Source: Streptomyces lasiicapitis (GTDB lineage: Bacteria > Actinomycetota > Actinomycetes > Streptomycetales > Streptomycetaceae). Taken from it: a DNA stretch of 64,000 nucleotides. Below the pieces are notes generated by a model. It was not told where the DNA came from. It saw only the letters and a program-made list of their open reading frames with translations, and did not search any database. Location of the stretch: positions 1-64,000 of the forward strand of contig NZ_BMNG01000018.1 of the NCBI RefSeq assembly GCF_014646335.1, given 5' to 3'. Position numbers and translations under genes: made by a program. Positions 35,091 through 42,423 of the stretch are shown here, piece after piece (position 1 is the stretch's first letter; every line of letters begins with the position of its first letter).

Positions 35091-35268
35091 GGGGAGGCAG
35101 AGACACCCCCTGCGGGAGGCTCTGCAGAGGGGGTTTCACAGGGTGTGACCTGCGGGCCTCCCCGCCTCCCCGACATGGTGTTTTCGCTGATCAGTGCGGG
35201 GGATGCGGTGCGGGGAGGCGGTTGGGGAGTTCTCCCCGCCTCCCCACGGCAGGCGCGGGCGCCTCCCC
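35091..35268. repeat. 8-bp repeat cluster, candidate clt/TraB recognition site
   Basis: Six exact copies of GGGGAGGC: forward at 35091 and 35212; as GCCTCCCC at 35156, 35164 (directly abutting), 35238 and 35261. The copies at 35212 and 35238 form a 10-bp hairpin. It lies immediately past the 3' end of traB, where the clt locus with 8-bp TRS repeats is found in pSVH1-like plasmids. The region between genes is otherwise empty. Confidence 0.6.
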
Positions 35269-35269
35269 G

Positions 35270-37393
35270 CTACGCGGCGGCGGAAGCGGAACCCTCGCTG
35301 TCGCGCTCAGCCAGCGCGCGGATGACGTCGTCGCGGCCGACGACCATGCGCCCGTGGGACTTGTAGGGCTCGACCCCTTCGGCTTCCAGCACGCGCTTGA
35401 GGTCGCCGGGCGTCCAGTCGCCGTAGGCATCCGCGTTCAGGCTCGCGAGGCGCTTGAGGACGTCGGCGGTCAGCACCCGGGAGGCATCCCCCAGCACGGC
35501 GGCGATGTCGGCGAGCGGGTCACGGTCCTCGTCGCGGTCGATGGCGTGCAGGGTGGTCACGCCGTCCCGCAGTGCCCGCGCCCGCTCCGCGATGTCACTC
35601 GCGTCGTCGGTGTCGATGTAGTGCGTGCGCACCGTGATCGAGGCCTGCCCGGCGGGGATCGCGATGCCGTCGGAGGCGACCACGACCGTGCCCTTGTCCA
35701 GCCCCGGACGCAGCAGGTTGGGCGCCGCGCCGCCGTCCACGGCCTTGTCCCCCAGCGCCATGCGGGCCTGCGACTCGGTGCCCAGCGCGAGCGAGGCACG
35801 GGTGTGGGCGCCCTCCCGTACCAGCTTGGGGAGGTTCTGGTCGGTGGGGTCCTGGGTGCCCTGCCACATCAGGACGTTGACCGCACGCCCCTGGTTGTGA
35901 ATCTTACGGACGGCCATGAAGTACCGGGAGTTGGCCTTGGCGCCGCCGTAGGGGCGCTTGTCCTCGTCCTTGAGCGGGCACATGAACGCCACCTGCGCCT
36001 CATCCACCAGCACAATCAGCGGCGGGAAGACGGTGCCGGGCGGTGCCTGGAGGCGGCGGTTCATCTCCTCCACCCCGCCTTCCACCATCTCCACCACCTG
36101 GATCACGTGCTCATCCGTGGGCCCCTGGATCAGGGTGTCGGCCAGGCCGTCGAACATGGCCCAGTCACCGGCGCCCTTCAGGTCGCCCATGAGGAACTTC
36201 ACGGAGCGGTCCAGCGCGAGCCACAGCGCCAACGCCCTGAGCGCCGCCGTCTTGCCCTGGTTCGACAACCCGGTGATGAGCAGGTGGCGTTGGAACAGGC
36301 TCAGCACGGCGGCGTCGCCGCGCAGATCCTGTCCCCAGGGGGCGCGGCCCTTGGCGTAGTCGGCGGTCATCGACTCATCTGTGACCAGCGGAGACGGCCC
36401 GATCGGCTCGTCCAGCGCGCCGGAGTCCGCAACCCACAGCCGCACCGTGCGCGCGGCTTGGGGGATGGTGATGAACACCTCGTGCTCGTGCCGGGTCAGG
36501 TTCTCCGCCAGCTTGCGGCGCCGCTGCTGCACCTCCACCGTGGACACTCCGGAGGGCAGGGTGACGTCGACTTCCACGCCGCATCCGGCGATGCGGATCG
36601 GTCCGAGCATGGCGGCGCCCGCGTCGCCCATCTCCTTGATGGCGTTGCGCAGGGCGGGCACGCCGAGGTCGCGCAGGGCCTTGACGACGATCGACGGGGT
36701 GATCGGCTCGCCTTCACTGTCGCGCTCCCGTGCGGGCAGTGCCCAGGCGGGGGCGGCCTTTTGGTGGCGGCCGACGGCCCAGAGGCTGAGCAGGGCGAGG
36801 AAGGGGCCGATGGTGAGCAGGGGCCCCCACACCACCATGACGATGGTGACGAGCAGGCTCACGAGCCCGACCACGGCAGCGAGGGGGGTGATGACGTCGG
36901 CGGGGTCCTTGGTGGCCAGGGCCAGGGCCACGCCGAGGCCGATGAGTGCGCCCATGCTCATGCCGGTGCCGATGAGGGCGGTCTTGGCGGCGTCGACGGG
37001 GGAGGCGAGCAGGTCCATGCGGCGGCGGTGACGCTCCGCGCGGAAGCGCTGCCCGCGCTCCTCCCACTCAGCGGCCACCTCGTAGTTCCCCGCGGCCTCG
37101 GCCGCGCGGAGCATGCGTTCGTAGCGGGATGCGGTGCGCCCGTCCCAGGTGCGGCGCGCCACGATCTTCGTGCCACCGGCGATGTAGAGGCCGTTGCGGG
37201 CGACTGCGCGGGCGGCGGTCTTGGTGCGCTCGTGTGCGATGGCGGTCTTCATGGCGCGCCCGGAGCGCACCCACAGCGGCACCACCGGCACTGTCTCGAC
37301 GACCTGGTCCGGGACCACGGTCAGCACGGTCGGGCCCGCCTCAGGGGCAGGCGGCTGGGGGTGCTTGTTGAGGTGAACGACGTTCTCGCTCAT
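35270..37393 (-). CDS. traB: TraB/TraSA family FtsK-SpoIIIE DNA translocase
   Basis: 707 residues. Two to three TM segments lie at about 138-205, then a motor domain with Walker A GLSNQGKTA (about 379), Walker B PLIVLVDEAQ (about 462) and the MWQGTQDPTDQNLPKLVREG stretch typical of FtsK-like motors. The C-terminal winged helix (about 630-695, DWTPGDLKRVLEAEGVEPYK) would read 8-bp recognition repeats. TraB alone forms the hexameric pore that moves double-stranded DNA between hyphae. It is in the middle of the leftward transfer operon. Confidence 0.92.
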   Translation of the reverse strand: MSENVVHLNKHPQPPAPEAGPTVLTVVPDQVVETVPVVPLWVRSGRAMKTAIAHERTKTAARAVARNGLYIAGGTKIVARRTWDGRTASRYERMLRAAEAAGNYEVAAEWEERGQRFRAERHRRRMDLLASPVDAAKTALIGTGMSMGALIGLGVALALATKDPADVITPLAAVVGLVSLLVTIVMVVWGPLLTIGPFLALLSLWAVGRHQKAAPAWALPARERDSEGEPITPSIVVKALRDLGVPALRNAIKEMGDAGAAMLGPIRIAGCGVEVDVTLPSGVSTVEVQQRRRKLAENLTRHEHEVFITIPQAARTVRLWVADSGALDEPIGPSPLVTDESMTADYAKGRAPWGQDLRGDAAVLSLFQRHLLITGLSNQGKTAALRALALWLALDRSVKFLMGDLKGAGDWAMFDGLADTLIQGPTDEHVIQVVEMVEGGVEEMNRRLQAPPGTVFPPLIVLVDEAQVAFMCPLKDEDKRPYGGAKANSRYFMAVRKIHNQGRAVNVLMWQGTQDPTDQNLPKLVREGAHTRASLALGTESQARMALGDKAVDGGAAPNLLRPGLDKGTVVVASDGIAIPAGQASITVRTHYIDTDDASDIAERARALRDGVTTLHAIDRDEDRDPLADIAAVLGDASRVLTADVLKRLASLNADAYGDWTPGDLKRVLEAEGVEPYKSHGRMVVGRDDVIRALAERDSEGSASAAA

Positions 37394-37425
37394 GCGGTAG
37401 ATCTCCAGACTGGGAAGAGGGCTGC

Positions 37426-37992
37426 TCAGGCGGCAGCGGATGCGGTGGCGCCGGGGATGAGCTGGTTGGCGAGGTACTCGCGGCCGTAGGCCTCTTGCTC
37501 GTGCTGCTCGATCAGGCGGGCGTGCGCGCGGGCCTGACGGCGCGACTGTCGCTCCACACCGAACTGCGCGCGCGTGTCGCGCACGATCAGGTCGACGACG
37601 TGCCTTCGGCTGAACTGCATGGCGTGCACGAGTTCGTGCACGAGCGTCACGGCGAACTGCCCGGGAGCGGCGTGCTGGTCGACGTTCACCAGCACCAGCA
37701 CGCTGCCGTTGGCGCGGGGGATGGCACGTCCGGACGCGTCACGGGCGAGGCGCCGTGCGGCGCGTTCGGCGCGGTTGCGGGTCCGCTTGTCCAGGACCCC
37801 GGCCAGTTCGGCGTCAGCGGCGGTGCCGAGTTCGGCCATGCCGCGCGGGTCGGTCAGGATGATTTCGACGTCGGGCATCCGGCCGGGCACGGCCCGGTCG
37901 ACCAGGCGCGCGGCCTGCTGCGCGAGCTGCTTGGCGGTGCGCAGGGTGGGGCCGTATCCGGGGATCTTGTGCGTGCTCACGGTGAGGTTCAC
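37426..37992 (-). CDS. HExxH-containing putative metalloprotease
   Basis: 188 residues. A zinc-protease motif HELVH lies at about 119-123 within FAVTLVHELVHAMQ. Following Glu-rich helices (IEQHEQEAYGREYLANQL) could supply the third ligand. No signal peptide and no other domain was recognised. It lies 32 bp upstream of traB in the transfer operon. It could act on a host or element regulator (ImmA-like) or on cell-wall barriers; neither can be decided from sequence. Confidence 0.55.
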   Translation of the reverse strand: MNLTVSTHKIPGYGPTLRTAKQLAQQAARLVDRAVPGRMPDVEIILTDPRGMAELGTAADAELAGVLDKRTRNRAERAARRLARDASGRAIPRANGSVLVLVNVDQHAAPGQFAVTLVHELVHAMQFSRRHVVDLIVRDTRAQFGVERQSRRQARAHARLIEQHEQEAYGREYLANQLIPGATASAAA

Positions 37993-38040
37993 GAAGAGTC
38001 TCCGTTGGCTGATGCCGCAGCTTGGGCGGCAGGGTGGCCG

Positions 38041-38373
38041 TTACAGGTCGAACAGGCAGCCCTGATCCGTAGAGGTGTCGGGAAGGGCCCGCTTGGCCGC
38101 GCGGGCGGCGGTGGTGTGGCAGTCGGGGCACCAGGCCCGCAACTGCTCGGGCGGCAGGCTGGCCGCGGCGACGGCGGAGGCGAGCGGGTCGGCGGGGGCC
38201 GCGATCAGGCGGACCCGGCGGCCGTGCTTGCTGGTGTAGCCGTCGTGCTGGTGCGGGCAGCGCCCGCCGCCCTTGCGGTGGGGCTGGCCGCATTCGCCCT
38301 GGCACTGACAGCGGTGGTCGGCTGCCTGCATCACGGTGCGGAACAGGGCGGCGCCGACGAGGGGTTCACTCAT
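38041..38373 (-). CDS. Cys/His-rich HNH-like zinc-binding protein
   Basis: 110 residues from ATG 38373. Cys pairs are CQCQGECG and GGRCPHQH in the first half and WCPDCHTTAAR near residue 85. This order (C-x-C..., His, C-x-x-C-H) recalls treble-clef HNH nucleases, though the central Asn/His of a catalytic HNH is not clear. Its start overlaps the stop of the PAPS-reductase-like gene (ATGA), so the two are co-translated and probably work together. Confidence 0.5.
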   Translation of the reverse strand: MSEPLVGAALFRTVMQAADHRCQCQGECGQPHRKGGGRCPHQHDGYTSKHGRRVRLIAAPADPLASAVAAASLPPEQLRAWCPDCHTTAARAAKRALPDTSTDQGCLFDL

Positions 38374-39314
38374 GCCGTCGTCTCCTCTCCCGCTCCGCGG
38401 CAGGACCACGGGGAGCAGCCAAGTGCGGCGCCGTCTTCGGCCTCGGTGTCGGCTGCGGTGTCGAACAGGTCGCCTTGCCTCTCGGCCCACTCGGTGCGCG
38501 TGACGCGGTCGATGGGCGCCTGGTCCAGGGGCAGCAGGCTGCGGTGCAGATACGGCGCGGCCTTGATCCCCCGGTGCGGGATCTGTCGAAGTCGGTGGTC
38601 GAAGTCGACCGCGTCGGCCCATTCCTCGGGGTAGTCGTCGCGCAGCTTGCGCCACGCCTGGTTGCCGTGGAAGGGGCAGCCGATACACGCGGATTTGGGC
38701 GTCTGTCCCCAGCCGTGGGCGCGTAGGTAGCGCACGCAGTCGGTGCGGGTCCAGCCCTCCCGGCCGTCTGCGGCGCCGTCCATGTCGAGCAGCGGGAAGA
38801 CGTTGCGCAGGTAGCGCACGGGGGCGTCCTTGGCCCGCTCGAACTCGTCCCGGCTGATCCCAATTGCCTGCTCCACTACCACCCCGGCCGGAACCGGGGT
38901 CGGATGGGGGTAGCCGAGCAGGCCGCGGATCGCGGTCTTGATGGGCTTGACCTTGTACTCCTCCGTGCACTGCCGCCTCACCGGGGCAGCCCGCTCCCCG
39001 GAACGGTCCGCGACGAAGACCGGCATCCGCACCCAGGAGCCCGGATCGAGCGAGTCGGCCCGCAGATCACCCGTAGTCCGCGTCGGGCCGTCCGTGACGC
39101 CGACCTGAACGCGGTAGAGCGGAATCCCGGCAGGCCGGGCCACCTCCCGCTCCAACCGGTCCAGGTGCGCATACACGCGCGCCGGTTCCCAGCCCGTATC
39201 AGCGAAGATCGCCGCATCAGGCTTCGGCAACCGCCCTTCGGCAGCGAGCATCAGCAGGGTCGTGGACTGCACGCCCGCTCCCAGCGAGAGAACGCGAAGC
39301 TGTGGCGCCGTCAT
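38370..39314 (-). CDS. PAPS-reductase/DndC-like PP-loop protein (adenine nucleotide alpha-hydrolase fold)
   Basis: 314 residues. It starts with LRVLSLGAGVQSTTLLMLA, a PP-loop variant that binds ATP pyrophosphate, followed by AAIFADTGWEP, common in phage and element PAPS-reductase-like proteins. Cysteines occur in RRQCTEEYK and SACIGCPFHGN (about 210), a possible metal or sulfur site. True sulfate assimilation partners are absent. Members of this superfamily include DndC, which activates sulfur for DNA phosphorothioation, so a nucleic-acid modification role is possible. It is coupled by 4-bp overlaps to genes on both sides. Confidence 0.65.
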   Translation of the reverse strand: MTAPQLRVLSLGAGVQSTTLLMLAAEGRLPKPDAAIFADTGWEPARVYAHLDRLEREVARPAGIPLYRVQVGVTDGPTRTTGDLRADSLDPGSWVRMPVFVADRSGERAAPVRRQCTEEYKVKPIKTAIRGLLGYPHPTPVPAGVVVEQAIGISRDEFERAKDAPVRYLRNVFPLLDMDGAADGREGWTRTDCVRYLRAHGWGQTPKSACIGCPFHGNQAWRKLRDDYPEEWADAVDFDHRLRQIPHRGIKAAPYLHRSLLPLDQAPIDRVTRTEWAERQGDLFDTAADTEAEDGAALGCSPWSCRGAGEETTA

Positions 39315-40423
39315 ACCGCCACCCCCTCGCCACGCTCAGCCTTCAACTGATCGCGCAGCATGCGGGCCTTGGCGGGCGCCGTACGGACGGCCTTGCGGAT
39401 CGCTTCGGCCGTCAGCTCCTCATCCGACCAACCGGCCGTCGCCGCACGGGCTTCGGCAAGCAGATCGGCGGCCGTGCGCTTGGGCCGCGGCGATCGAGCA
39501 ACCTCAGGAACCCGGCCGGTCGCCCGACGCGGCCGGACCGACTCAGCCGCTACCGGACGCGCCTCGATCGCCGCAGCGATCGGGCCCACCGGAGAAATCG
39601 AGGGCGGGGCAACGGGCTTGAGGGGCAGGGCCGACTTCAGGAACCCGACCGCCACCGGACGCGGCAACGCCACAGGGTTCATGGTGATCGGCTCGGGGGC
39701 CGATACCGGCAGGTCAGCCGTAGACCGATTACTGACGGTCTCAGTAGATTCCTCCGCATTCGCGGTCGGGGCGGGGGTCGGGACGGGGGCGCTGAACATC
39801 GAGGCGAGTGCGGCATCCGCACCTTCGGTGATCCGATCGCGTTGGACATCGAGCAGCCTCGATCCCAGCGCCGCGTCCCCGATGCCGACCTTGCGGGCCA
39901 GACGCCATGACGTCCGCTCCGACCGCTTCCTGACCCGGTCGGTCGGGTGCTGCGCGGCGCGGGCGCGGTGGTAGGCGAGGGCCTGGACGATGTCGGCGGT
40001 GCGGCGCTCATGTTCGGCGTCGCGGCCGTCGGTGTGGACGACGATGCGGCGGGCGAGGAACGCCATGCCCTCCGCCGACACGGACATGCCCATCGGCGTC
40101 AGCGCGTAGATCACCGTGCGGCCTGCGTCCGGCGCGGCCATGGCGCCCATGACCGCAGCAGCGGCAGGCAGCGCCCACAGTCCTCCCCGCACGATGCGCG
40201 GGGAGGACTGCCCGAGCATGGTCAGCCCGAGCAGCACCAGGGCGAGCACAGCGGTGGCGCCCTCACCGGCGGCGAGCGCACCGAGTGCGGTGCCGGTGCC
40301 GTAGGCGTGCCCGATGTTGCTGTAGGTCCCGATCCCGCCGAACACGCCCGTGGCCAGCATCGGCACGAACGCAGCCGACAGCACACCGGCCTGAACCCGG
40401 GTCAGCGACGTACGGGCACTCAT
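39311..40423 (-). CDS. DUF2637-type membrane protein (Spd-like transfer protein)
   Basis: 370 residues. Four hydrophobic helices occupy about residues 8-130 (AGVLSAAFVPMLATGVFGGIG; AVLALVLLGLTML; GGLWALPAAAAVMGAMAA and one more). A long soluble Ala/Pro-rich region and a C-terminal helical segment (TAADLLAEARAATAGWSDEEL, about 325-360) follow. This layout is common in AICE and plasmid transfer regions and is labelled DUF2637 or SpdB-like. Coupled by ATGA overlap to its neighbours. Confidence 0.65.
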   Translation of the reverse strand: MSARTSLTRVQAGVLSAAFVPMLATGVFGGIGTYSNIGHAYGTGTALGALAAGEGATAVLALVLLGLTMLGQSSPRIVRGGLWALPAAAAVMGAMAAPDAGRTVIYALTPMGMSVSAEGMAFLARRIVVHTDGRDAEHERRTADIVQALAYHRARAAQHPTDRVRKRSERTSWRLARKVGIGDAALGSRLLDVQRDRITEGADAALASMFSAPVPTPAPTANAEESTETVSNRSTADLPVSAPEPITMNPVALPRPVAVGFLKSALPLKPVAPPSISPVGPIAAAIEARPVAAESVRPRRATGRVPEVARSPRPKRTAADLLAEARAATAGWSDEELTAEAIRKAVRTAPAKARMLRDQLKAERGEGVAV

Positions 40424-40638
40424 GCCGCACCCCCGGTGCCGTCACTGTCCGGCCCGTTAGCGGGCGGCGCGGGCGTCTGGGTGCGCAGGTACCAGGCGAT
40501 CAGGAAGCACCCGAGCGCGATGCTGACGGCGGACCAGGAGCGGGCGAAGAACACCGCGGACAGGCTCGCGGCGACCGAACCGAGCACGCACAGGAGAACG
40601 GCGACCAGGCGCCACCGCTGTTGACGAATGGCGCTCAT
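40420..40638 (-). CDS. Small membrane protein of the transfer operon
   Basis: 72 residues, two probable TM helices (RLVAVLLCVLGSVAASLSAVFF and SAVSIALGCFLIAWYL) and a short polar tail. No family was recognised. The start overlaps the upstream gene stop and the stop overlaps the DUF2637 gene start, so it belongs to the translationally coupled Spd-like set. Confidence 0.6.
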   Translation of the reverse strand: MSAIRQQRWRLVAVLLCVLGSVAASLSAVFFARSWSAVSIALGCFLIAWYLRTQTPAPPANGPDSDGTGGAA

Positions 40639-40928
40639 GCCGCACCCCCCGGACGAGGCAGGAGGCGGCAGCGTCCGGCATGGTCCTGTGCGCGCTTCTT
40701 GGTCGTCGGCAGCCAGTCCTCGAAGCGCTCGCGCTCCTGCTCGGGTGTATCCGTGTACAGGCTCCGGGTGTCGGTGCGCTCGGTCCAGCCGCACAACTCC
40801 CCCGTGCACACCGCGACGATCGTGCCGCTGCCCGACTCGTACGACAGGTCGACAGTGGCACCAGCAACGGTGAGCAAGCGGGCGATGACACCCTCCGGCC
40901 ACGCAGCCGTCTTGCGGGACTCGCTCAT
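40635..40928 (-). CDS. Small soluble protein of the transfer operon, unknown
   Basis: 97 residues, no TM. There is a beta-rich first half (VDLSYESGSGTIVAVCTGELCGW, with two Cys) and a charged second half (TDTPEQERERFEDWLPTTKKRAQDHAGRC). The pattern of C-x(4)-C followed by a helix rich in Glu/Arg and a final His-Cys suggests a small zinc-binding fold, but this is not certain. Overlaps both neighbours by 4 bp. Confidence 0.55.
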   Translation of the reverse strand: MSESRKTAAWPEGVIARLLTVAGATVDLSYESGSGTIVAVCTGELCGWTERTDTRSLYTDTPEQERERFEDWLPTTKKRAQDHAGRCRLLPRPGGAA

Positions 40929-41371
40929 GCCGCACCCCCCAGCGTCAGCAGCGTCGCGGCGATCAGCAGGGCGCCACCGGCGCAGGTCAGGTCGACCGCG
41001 CGGCGCAGGCACGTGAACTTGGCGACCGCCAGCCGGGACAGCCCGGCGATGTCCGCGGCGAGATCGTTCGACATCGCCGCGGGGATCTCCTCGGGCGTGA
41101 GCGTGGCCCACAGCGTGAAGCCGTGCCTGCCGCGCAGGTTCGGCCGCGTGGAACGCAGCAACAGCCCGGCCGCGGCGACCAGCAGGCCCATCCCGAGAGC
41201 TCCCGCCACGCAGGCCGGGAGGTTCAGGGGCAGAGCGCGGGCGACCGTCCAGGCGCCCGCGAACACCGCGCCGACGAACGCCAGCAACAAGCCCGTCTTG
41301 GTGTCCGTGCGCGTGATCTCCGCCTTCACCTCAGCGTGCGCGGCCATCAGGTTCCGGTCGGGGGCACTCAC
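40925..41371 (-). CDS. Pycsar-effector-like membrane protein (PycTM-like)
   Basis: 148 residues. An N-terminal helix with AHAEVKAEITRTDTKTGLLL leads into TM1 (LLAFVGAVFAGAWTVARAL). TM2 (AGALGMGLLVAAAGLLL) follows, then a cytosolic middle part with EIPAAMSNDLAADIAGLSRLAV, and a last TM (AGGALLIAATLLTL). The E-x-x-R-T-D-x-K-(T/A)-G-L-L-L entry is the signature of proteins annotated as Pycsar system effectors. No pyrimidine cyclase gene is present in the element, so a transfer role is as likely as defence. Confidence 0.6.
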   Translation of the reverse strand: MSAPDRNLMAAHAEVKAEITRTDTKTGLLLAFVGAVFAGAWTVARALPLNLPACVAGALGMGLLVAAAGLLLRSTRPNLRGRHGFTLWATLTPEEIPAAMSNDLAADIAGLSRLAVAKFTCLRRAVDLTCAGGALLIAATLLTLGGAA

Positions 41372-41637
41372 GCGGCACCACCGGGAAGGCTCGTACCGGC
41401 CGCGAGGTTGACCAGCGCGACCCGGGCGGCGAGTGCCCGGCGGCGGGCCCGGCGGATACGGCGGTCGTCCAGCTCGTTCGGCGTGCGGTCAAGGGTGATG
41501 ATCTGCGCGTCGAGCAGGTCGACGTCCGCGAGGATCACGGGCATCTCCCGCTCGATCGCGGCCAGTTCCGCACCGGTCGGCTCGATCCAGTCGGCGAACG
41601 CGGTAACAGCGTCCTGAACAGTGACGATGTGGTCCAT
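41368..41637 (-). CDS. DUF6284-type small protein
   Basis: 89 residues, helical and charged (TGAELAAIEREMPVILADVD, then RRIRRARRRALAARVALVNLAAGT). From memory it matches DUF6284, a family seen at the head of AICE transfer operons; function unknown. It is the first gene of the nine-gene leftward operon that includes traB. Start ATG 41637 follows a leader containing a hairpin and a T-arm-like element. Confidence 0.6.
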   Translation of the reverse strand: MDHIVTVQDAVTAFADWIEPTGAELAAIEREMPVILADVDLLDAQIITLDRTPNELDDRRIRRARRRALAARVALVNLAAGTSLPGGAA

Positions 41638-41675
41638 GGGTCGTGTTCTCCCTAGCAGGTGGAACGGCCCGAACA

Positions 41676-41705
41676 GCGCCCCCGGAGCTGCAACTCCGGG
41701 GGCGC
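41676..41705. terminator. Hairpin in the leader of the transfer operon (attenuator candidate)
   Basis: GCGCCCCCGGAG-CTGCAA-CTCCGGGGGCGC, a 12-bp perfect stem. It lies 39 bp upstream of the first gene start and downstream of the probable promoter, so it could attenuate transcription of the operon. Confidence 0.5.
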
Positions 41706-41768
41706 GCGCCGTTGATGGGGAAAGCCGCTTTGCGGCAGCGCGGTCAGCGAGTGCGACCGCAGCGCCCC

Positions 41769-41789
41769 GGCCGGGAGTCGAACCCGGCC
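41769..41789 (-). other. tRNA T-arm-like hairpin in the operon leader
   Basis: Minus strand: GGCCGGG-TTCGACT-CCCGGCC. The 7-base loop TTCGACT is that of a tRNA T-loop. No matching acceptor, D or anticodon arms could be folded, so it is not a complete tRNA. Confidence 0.45.
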
Positions 41790-42198
41790 TACGACCATCA
41801 GGGCGTCCAAAACTGGGTTCACGGCTTCACCGGTACGCCGTGGCAACGGTGTACCAGTCCCGAGCCGCAATGGCCGGGTGCGTCATCGTCACTGCTCTGA
41901 CGCCAGCAGGGCGGCGCACACCAGATGGCATCGCGAAGGGCTGACCTCCAGGAATGGAGGGATGATCCCCACGGATGTTCTCCAGGGCCGGTGTGCAGGG
42001 AAGTGGCCGCCAGCGGCCGTCACCCGGGCCGTTGCGGGGACGGGGACTCTCACCCCGTCGACTTGGCACGCTGTTGAGTTCTCAAGGAACGACCAGCAAG
42101 GGGCTCCACGTGGAAGCGAGCTATCCCGAACCAGCACCGCGATGGAACAAGCCCGGAGAGGGCCACTTGCGCACCGCGAATCGGGAGCGATTCCCTCA

Positions 42199-42239
42199 TC
42201 TGGTGCGCACCAGAAGGAAAGCATCTGGTGCGCACCAGA
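42199..42239. promoter_or_regulatory. Two identical 16-bp palindromes, GntR-type operators
   Basis: TCTGGTGCGCACCAGA at 42199-42214 and again at 42224-42239. The core TGGT-N4-ACCA is the form bound by HutC-type GntR regulators. The 25-bp centre spacing suggests cooperative binding. They lie in the 786-bp non-coding region between the transfer operon and the XRE gene. Confidence 0.65.
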
Positions 42240-42322
42240 GTCAAGGAGTCTCGCCGTTTCGAGCGGCGGTTGCCCGCCTTGGTGCATCTCCAGAAGACCC
42301 GTTCGGGAGGGGTGTCGGTAGC

Positions 42323-42359
42323 CAACAGGCCTTAACTCCCTTGTTGTTAACCCCTGTTG
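42323..42359. promoter_or_regulatory. Large imperfect palindrome before the XRE gene
   Basis: CAACAGGCCTTAAC (42323-42336) and GTTAACCCCTGTTG (42346-42359) are inverted with two mismatches per arm. It is AT-richer than its surroundings and 65 bp before the XRE start; a probable autoregulatory operator or promoter. Confidence 0.5.
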
Positions 42360-42423
42360 ACCTGGGGTGATGTGAGGCATGCTGGGAAGGTCAGGGAGTG
42401 GACCTATCGCCGGGCGGTGGCCT

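Noticed and set aside
41760-41880. Possible tRNA gene on the minus strand of the AICE (GGTTCGACTCCC T-loop).
   Set aside because: Only the T arm folds. No matching 7-bp acceptor, anticodon or D arm could be built in the preceding 90 bases, so it is reported only as a T-arm-like hairpin.
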